Source: Cricetomys ansorgei (Eukaryota; Chordata; Mammalia; Rodentia; Nesomyidae). From it: a stretch of DNA of 64,000 nt. The position numbers and the translations under genes were made by a program. Below, one piece after another: positions 58,291 to 64,000 of this stretch (position 1 is the stretch's first letter; each line of letters starts with the position of its first letter). The notes under the pieces are model-generated. The model saw only the letters and a list, made by a program, of their open reading frames with translations. It made no database searches and had not been told where the DNA came from. Where the stretch lies: assembly GCA_026225945.1 (NCBI GenBank), contig JAMJFZ010000320.1, positions 11,762,001 to 11,826,000 on the forward strand, read 5' to 3'.

Positions 58291-59324
58291 TTTTTAATTC
58301 TCTGAGGACTTAAGAGCGTTAGAAAAGAACATAGACTTTTTGAAAAGAATAGCAAAACTAGAAGGTTGAAAGACACCCTTTAAGTTTAGGCCTGATCAGA
58401 GTGGATAAATCAAAATGACAGTTGACAAAAAAAAAAAAAATCAGCAACAACAAAACCCCACGTCCGACCAGCAATGAAGAGACTCGAAGGTCTGAGCTCA
58501 GACACCTGTAAGGACAAGACAACACAGACAGGTGGGAACTATGGCGGGAACACAGAATAAAACATTGAATCAGCTTGGTGATGGCTTTCACTTTGCTACT
58601 CCTGTATCGTAAGAGAGGGGGGGGCGGTCTTCCTGTGATAAGACCACCCAACATCTGAGAATTGGAAGGGAGTATTAGAGATGTGACCATGATTCTCAAT
58701 TTAGCTTTGCCAAGTCCCTGCTCTTAAAGACTCTTAAAGTTCTTCCAATGACTTTTGAATGCAAATGTCTCTTAGCCATCATCTTGATGGCTAACACAGA
58801 CATGTATCAGCTTTGGGGGAAACGCATTCAACCAAGGTAATGCTTTTAAAAGTCTGGAAAGGAAGGTTCAGTCTCATTCCCCTGTCACTTAGAAGAATGA
58901 CAGGACCTCATTCCTATTTCTTCTACTATTTTTCAGATGAGCAATGTCAAAACGCAGGCTACAGGCACAGATGCTCCTGTGGTCTCTTTTCACAGGGTGA
59001 CTCTCCATCCTCTCACCCTGTCGCTCATCCTCTGTCTGCTCTCATTCTCTTTACTCCTATTTCCCCATCCCCCCTCCCCTCCTGTTGCCATCCTAAACTT
59101 TGTGACACCCAGTCTTGGCCTGAATATCAATTAAAGAGACACAGTAAAATAGAATCTCTCGTATACACAACATTAGTGTGGGGGTCCCAACCTAAAAGAC
59201 TGAACTTCATAGAGTATTCTACTTTCTGTAGTGTCTGGTTGTTGGTGTGCTAGGGTCTGTGTGAGCTCTATGAGTCTTAAAAATGCTTTATTATTCCGGA
59301 GCAAACAAGTATGCTCCCTTATGC
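58291..59324. other. Intronic DNA with no recognised element
   Basis: Contains an A run near 58427-58440 and a G run near 58617-58624. No exon or confident repeat was recognised. Confidence 0.4.
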
Positions 59325-59535
59325 AAGGCATTGGCAAACTTTTTCTTGAAAAAAGTCAAGACTTTTCCGGCCATATATCTTCCCTTGAAACTATTCCACT
59401 GTGTTACAGAATGAAAGCAGCCGCAGAAATTTTGGAAAGAATGAGTGTGGGTGAGTTTCAATAAAACTTTACTGACAAAAACAGGCGAAAGGCCATATTT
59501 GACCTGTGAAATATAGTTTACTGACACCTAACTTA
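59325..59535 (+). mobile_element. hAT-type (MER1-group) DNA transposon fossil
   Basis: It starts 'gcattggcaaactttttctt' and contains 'gaatgaaagcagccgcagaa' and 'caataaaactttactgacaaaaacaggcgaaaggcc'. It ends 'gtgaaatatagtttactgacacc'. The ends form an imperfect terminal inverted repeat (ggcaaact / agtttact). This is a known mammal-wide non-autonomous element; the exact family name is not assigned. Confidence 0.75.
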
Positions 59536-60325
59536 CATTAACAATAACTCTCCAGCTAGATACAGAGCTTTTCTATACTTCCAAGAATCTTTTAGTCAAA
59601 GAAAAAACTCAGATCAGAAATACAGCCTATTGTGTCTGACTATGCAAGACCCCAGGATGGCCCAGCAGTCTCCAGGCGTCACCCTAAACGTTCTATGTGA
59701 TAAATGCATCTTGTAGTGATTGACAGGGATAACACTGGCTGTATAGCCATTGAAAAAGATGTCACCTTTTGGCCATCTTTGTGGGAACACTTCAGGGTTC
59801 CACACATATCCATCAGTCAACAGCTGTTTATTAAGCCCCTCTGTAAGATCTGACCTGGGCTACCTCTCTCTCACAGTTCCCTCATACAGTTCTAACTCTT
59901 ACATACAGGGGGGAATAAAGAACTCCAAAATCTCCAGCCTTGGCATTCGCTAGCTTTTTATGCTTCCTCTCTGTCACTCAGATTCTCTGCAGAATTTGGG
60001 ATTTAATACTCTCCTCCTCTTCCTGCCTATATTATCCCTTGCTAGAGTTCCTACTATCTCCTACATATTAGCGACTAACCTCGGCCCCTGAGTTAATAGA
60101 TCTGTCTCCCAGGAAACCCACACAAGGTATCAAGTTAACATGTCCAAAGAAATGTGGTCTGCATCTCTGAGTTTGATTTAGCATTATTCATTGTGCAAAT
60201 AACTGAGAGGGTCTCTACACACCAGATTCTTTCCTTAGCACAAGTTTATGATAAAGAGCAACACAAACATAAACCATAGCCATTGACCTCACACAGCACA
60301 TATTCCAATAAGAAAAATAGGAGAT

Positions 60326-60328
<3 letters not shown>
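59536..60328. other. Intronic DNA with no recognised element
   Basis: No exon or confident repeat was recognised. Confidence 0.4.

Positions 60329-60386
<58 letters not shown>
60329..60386 (+). repeat. (TA)29 perfect microsatellite
   Basis: Fifty-eight bases of uninterrupted TA. A second, broken TA-rich patch follows at about 60455-60487. Confidence 0.97.
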
Positions 60387-60389
<3 letters not shown>

Positions 60390-61210
60390 TTGTTTTCAGT
60401 GGCATTTCTTCCTCTATTCTTCCTCTATATCGGAATAATATATGTAATATGTTTATATATAGATATATATATACACACATATATATGATGTTTTCATTAT
60501 TTTATAAATACAATAATATACTTTATGTGTCATGTAGTAATAGTACACAAATAGCCATACATAATAAATGTGATTTTTATAGTATATATTATAAAGGGAA
60601 ATCAATAAATGGGCACAGGACACTGGGAATATATAAAGAAAGAACAGCTACTTGATTTAAGACTAAAAATCAGTCTTTTCTCAGAAGGGGTTGGAACATT
60701 TGGCGAATGGGGAATTCCCTTTAAGGTCAAAAACTTGAGTAATTTGATGTCTATGGATTTTGAAGCAAAAACAAGTCGCTGAGCTCCTTCTCATTATTCC
60801 TTAGCCTGGCGCGCTGTGTAAGATGGGAACTGAACTGCTGTCAGTGTAACAAATCCAAAATGTCAGTGGTTTAGCACTTGATTCTTGCTGCTCAGTCACA
60901 GAAGGTCCAGTGCCACAGCCTTTCCTCCAGGTGGTTAGGAGCCTGGCTTGCTTCTGCCATGTGTCCTGCCTTGCTGTACCCTAACAGCTGCCATACAGCA
61001 GAAGCATTAGGAGCCTGGCAGGCCGCACAGGGCGCCCTGTGGGATGTAAGGCCTACAAATGGATCGCTCACTCATTTCACCGCATGAAATCCCCCAGGAG
61101 TCAAGTTCATGGGTCTCACTAAACTGCAAAGTAGAGCAAGAAGTACAAACTCACTTTGCAAGAAGTCATGATAGAATTCTTGCGATTCGAGCCATTCTGT
61201 GCCCAAAACA

Positions 61211-61330
61211 CCAGCTGACCCCCCCACCAGCTGCTCCCCCACCAGCTGCCCCCCCACCAGCTGCCCCCCCCGCCAGCTGACCCCCTGCCAGCTGACCCCC
61301 CCACCAGCTGCCCCCCCCGCCAGCTGCCAG
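61211..61330 (+). repeat. Minisatellite of eight 15-16-base units, each with CAGCTG
   Basis: Units of the form CCAGCTG followed by a C-rich spacer start at 61211, 61227, 61242, 61257, 61273, 61288, 61304 and 61320, a period of 15-16 bases. Each carries CAGCTG, an E-box core. The Pro/Ala-rich and Gly/Trp-rich open frames across it are artefacts. Confidence 0.95.
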
Positions 61331-62013
61331 CCTTCTACATGTGCATTACTTCAATCCATTCCCCAAGACATATTTCTTTAAGATGCATCTTACAACAGCC
61401 TTTCTCTGAGCAAGATGGGCCGTTTGACCTCTCTGTGGTGCCACTGTATCCTGCTGACTTCTCTGTCACTCAAGATTAGCATCTTAGCTGTGCTATCTTC
61501 ATTGTCTAAGCATGGAGCACCCAGTACTGGACCATCATAAAGCTCACTTGATGTTTACTAGACTGAATGGAGCCACACAATAGAGCAGATTAGAGCTCAT
61601 CCTGAATTCAGTAGGGAAGTGCTTTTAAAGATATTTCCTGACACGGTGCCTTTCAATGCTTCACAAAAGAGGAAGGCAGCTCCTTTGTGCATAAATCACC
61701 CGGAACAGTGGTGGCCTTAATTTCCCAGAGACTTCCTCCCTCATACTTCCCACCTTCTGTTTGCGAGTGAGGATCAATAACTAGTGGGTTCTCTAGGAAC
61801 ACACTGGGAGAAGCAATGATCTGCGTTCCCTAAGATTCTTTCTTTCTCTTTGAAATGACAACTCCCACTATTACATTGTATGAAATAGCTGAAAAGGCTG
61901 AGGTCAATAGATCTTCAAAGAACTGTTGGGTGTGAGAGTGGTACATTCAAAATTAACCTGGTTTTTCCAAAGTTTCCATGCGGTTTCAAAAAAGCAAAAT
62001 GACTGCTACATTC

Positions 62014-62039
62014 TAAAAGAAAAAGAAAAAGAAAAAGAC
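62014..62039 (+). repeat. (AAAAAG)n microsatellite
   Basis: Four units of aaaaag lie in tandem. Confidence 0.9.
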
Positions 62040-62364
62040 AACTACCAAGAAAGGATTTTTTTCAATATCTGTCTTTAATGAATTTATTTTGGAACAGTTT
62101 ACTATATACACCAGAGAGCTGAAATCTTGTTGTACTGACAACCCCTTTCCCTGGTGTTTACCGAGAAATAGAGAAGGAATTAGGTGAGTGAGCACGTCCT
62201 CATCTGGTGCTGTCCTCCAGGAGCTGTCCACCTCCGACTCGGAGGGGTTCACCTCCATTAGCTAAAGAGCAGCCAGTGCCTCGGAGTTCTGCTGTGCTCA
62301 CCAGTGACAATGGAAGGGATGTGGTCATTTGAGCATTTTCTCTCCTCTGTATGTATTTCCAAGG

Positions 62365-62540
62365 AACGATCACAATTTAGAGCTGGAAGGGACCTTCAGA
62401 TATCCAGCTTGTCCTCTTAGCTGTATCCCCTCCCTACCCCTCAGGTAAAATGAGTTCCAAATGGATTGCTCCTTAGTAACAAAACTGGAACTAAATCCCA
62501 GTCCCTGGTGCTCTTGACAGCCCTCTCCTGAGTGAATACT
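62365..62540 (-). repeat. Ancient mammalian repeat, family not assigned
   Basis: 'tttagagctggaagggaccttcagatatcc' and 'aactggaactaaatcccagtccctggtgctctt' bracket a segment that resembles a common old mammalian SINE-like repeat in reverse (agagctggaagggaccttagagat ... ggaactagaacccaggtc). The name is uncertain. Confidence 0.45.
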
Positions 62541-63074
62541 GTGCTATTTCATAGGCCCAGGGCTGGGGATAAGTATGTGTGAGAGAGAAACAAAGTGGAC
62601 AGGACAGGAGAGGATGAAAAGATGAAAGGAAGAACAAGAGTGTTTCAAAAATCAGGCTTCATGTTAGGATTCAGGCCAAAAGGCAGCTTTTGAGACCTCC
62701 ATGGACCTCTCAACTCTGTTCCTGAAGCCAGACAGGGAAGGCTAGGGCATGGATCCAAAAGACCTGAAATGGCCAGAAGAGACAGCTAGGAGAAAGAATG
62801 AAGGCTCGCGTAGGTCAGGTCAGCTGTCCAGCAACCTCAAGGGTCTTGCTTATCCTTGGAGGCAGCCATAGAGATGATGTCACCAATGATAGACATCGCT
62901 ACTTCCAGAAAAGGGGGCATAACAGAATAAAAAGAAATGATTTTATTCATTTCTTCTTTGATCTGGGCAGAGAAGAGAGGGAAATGGGCAAGATGGAAGA
63001 GAATTCTACAAAAGAAAGTGGAACGCATCCTTACAGCATTAAACCCCACGGAGATGACATTTTTATAGGATTAA
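62541..63074. other. Intronic DNA with no recognised element
   Basis: The 151-codon open frame at 62798-63253 crosses from unique DNA into a MIR and shows no known domain. Confidence 0.4.
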
Positions 63075-63270
63075 GGCAGAGAACAGCATGTTGTCATGGT
63101 TGGGAATGTGGCCAGATTCCAAATTGGATTCTTGGCTGTGCTCTGCCTAATTGTGCAACTATGGACAAGTTTCTAAACTTTCCTCTGCCTGTTTCCTCAC
63201 CTTTAAATGGAGGCAATGGTTTTCTTACCCTGTCGGCATGCTGTGCCAATTGACTGCACAGTGTAGGTGA
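63075..63270 (+). repeat. MIR SINE
   Basis: 'attggattcttggctgtgctctgcctaattgtgcaactatggacaagtttctaaac' then 'gtttcctcacctttaaatggaggcaatggttttcttaccc' is a near full-length MIR order. Confidence 0.88.
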
Positions 63271-63444
63271 GGCCCATAAAACGGAGCCCAGGTTAGTGTA
63301 TGTGTTCTATTTGGACCTACTAAGTGTGTTTTTGAAAAGAAGGTTGAAGGTGAAATTTTGTGAGATTCCTTCAGTGCATTAATGATGGTTGGAAAATTAC
63401 TACTGTGGGCATAAACAATAAACAAAATAGTCCGTATTATTCAT

Positions 63445-63600
63445 TCAGAGAATAGATGTTTATGAGCTGCCTGCCACATGCCAGATGCTGTTCTAGCTTT
63501 TGTGCATTTGTTTGGAAGCAAGGCTTACAAGGTCATTGTCTTCATGTAGATTACACTGTGCTCAGAAAGGCAATGCACATATAGAATTCGGGGTGATAAC
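63445..63600 (-). repeat. L2 LINE 3'-end fragment, reverse
   Basis: 'catgccagatgctgttctagcttttg' and 'aaggtcattgtcttcatgtagattacactg' match the reversed L2 3' end (gtgccaggcactgttctag ... tccctgccctcatggagcttacattctag). Confidence 0.78.
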
Positions 63601-63864
63601 AAATGACACTGTTGGCATTTACTAGCAAGGGAGTGGACAGAGAATGGTGGGGGTTTATGAATGCCATTGTAGGCAGATAAACCGATACTCAACCAAAGCC
63701 ATTTAACTGAGGTTCTTAACCACCTCTCCGTATTGTCTAAACACCATACTTCAAAGTACAATGGTAATTCTAAGGGGGTATGGAGATGAGTAAGCTGTAA
63801 AATCCACTTACAGTGTCCTAAGGACCTTGCAAATTTTCAGGGGCTCAGAAATGAACTATCTTGG

Positions 63865-64000
63865 ACTTTCATCAAACCCAATTTAATCCCAGTTTAGCCA
63901 CCTACCACTTCTGTCACCTTGGGCAAGTTACTTAAATTCTCTCATCCTCAGTTTCCCTATTTGCTAATGAATATCGTAGCAGAAGCCACGGTCTCATGTT
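63865..64000 (+). repeat. MIR SINE, cut by the window end
   Basis: 'cctaccacttctgtcaccttgggcaagttacttaaattctctcatcctcagtttccc' is the MIR core in sense. It continues to the end of the window. Confidence 0.9.

Larger units (their letters stand above)
52613..64000 (+). other. Anks1b: Inferred Anks1b intron sequence downstream of the exon
   Basis: The next coding exon (peptide beginning MRPIG) was not found before the window end. The stretch holds an L1 3' end immediately after the exon, L2 and MIR fragments, a B1, a hAT transposon, a TA tract and a CAGCTG minisatellite. Intron status is inferred from the strong donor at 52607. Confidence 0.75.

Noticed and set aside
58813..59253. 146-codon + strand open frame
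   Set aside because: No recognised domain and no evidence of splice sites or coding bias.
60850..61010. Possible ancient repeat (gtgtaacaaatccaaaatgtcagtgg)
   Set aside because: Looks like a 'cataacaaattaccacaaa' type repeat but cannot be confirmed or named.
61059..61381. Pro/Ala-rich and Gly/Trp-rich frames; also considered as a CRISPR-like array
   Set aside because: The frames arise from the minisatellite. The repeats are 15-16 bases with no distinct spacers, and the genome is mammalian.
62798..63253. 151-codon + strand open frame
   Set aside because: It crosses unique DNA into a MIR; no recognisable motif, likely chance.
1..64000. CpG-island promoter, tRNA, snRNA, or processed pseudogene
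   Set aside because: Scanned by eye on both strands; no CpG-dense stretch, no cloverleaf outside the SINE heads, and no recognisable spliced coding sequence with a poly(A) tail.

Overview
This is mammalian, specifically myomorph rodent (mouse/rat/hamster-type), nuclear DNA. The evidence is the mix of SINE families (B1, B2, B3, B4 and ID), rodent L1 3' UTR pieces, MaLR-type LTR fragments, long (TG)n, (CA)n, (CT)n and (GA)n microsatellites, low CpG content, and no compact gene structure. The species cannot be fixed from the sequence alone.

I find one real protein-coding piece. It is a 99-base exon on the + strand at 52508-52606, with a good acceptor, a good donor and an uninterrupted 33-codon frame. 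Its peptide (containing [10 protein letters not shown] and [14 protein letters not shown]) is the C-terminal half of the first SAM domain of ANKS1B (AIDA-1/EB-1/cajalin-2). The window is therefore most simply read as two very large introns of Anks1b, transcribed left to right, around this one exon. I found no second exon, CpG island, promoter, tRNA, snRNA or processed gene.

Layout. 1-5.9 kb: sparse SINEs (B4, B2, B3, MIR), an L2 copy and a reverse MaLR LTR. 5.9-8.2 kb: mostly unique. 8.2-9.3 kb: a B3 and a 308-base TG array. 9.3-12.8 kb: a MIR, a 200-base CT array and an antisense L2. 13.8-14.4 kb: an antisense L1 3' UTR. 17.1-17.6 kb: a 195-base pyrimidine tract and an ID element. 18.6-20.0 kb: a long, well-ordered L2 in the gene's sense. 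21.7-25.8 kb: a dense SINE/LTR cluster with a head-to-head B3 pair. 27-33 kb: MIR and L2 fragments and a 490-base TG-rich array at 31.5-31.95 kb. 33-36.4 kb: two L2 copies. 39.7-42.5 kb: rodent L1 3' ends, one of them inverted as in twin priming. 43-49.7 kb: MIR, L2, B2, B3, L1 and a fresh-looking 52-base tandem duplication. 50.6-52.1 kb: L2 pieces just upstream of the exon. 52.9-54.0 kb: an L1 3' end, itself split by an LTR fragment and a B1. 54-64 kb: an L2 3' end, a B1, a hAT transposon, a (TA)29 tract, a minisatellite of CAGCTG units, and MIR and L2 fragments.

Nothing here forms a multi-gene system. The observations most worth following up are the symmetrical SAM exon, consensus RFX X-box sites at 26.0 and 54.2 kb, the eight-unit CAGCTG minisatellite at 61.2 kb, the sense UG-rich RNA arrays, and the inverted B3 pair. 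Repeat subfamily names come from recognising consensus features by eye, so boundaries are approximate.
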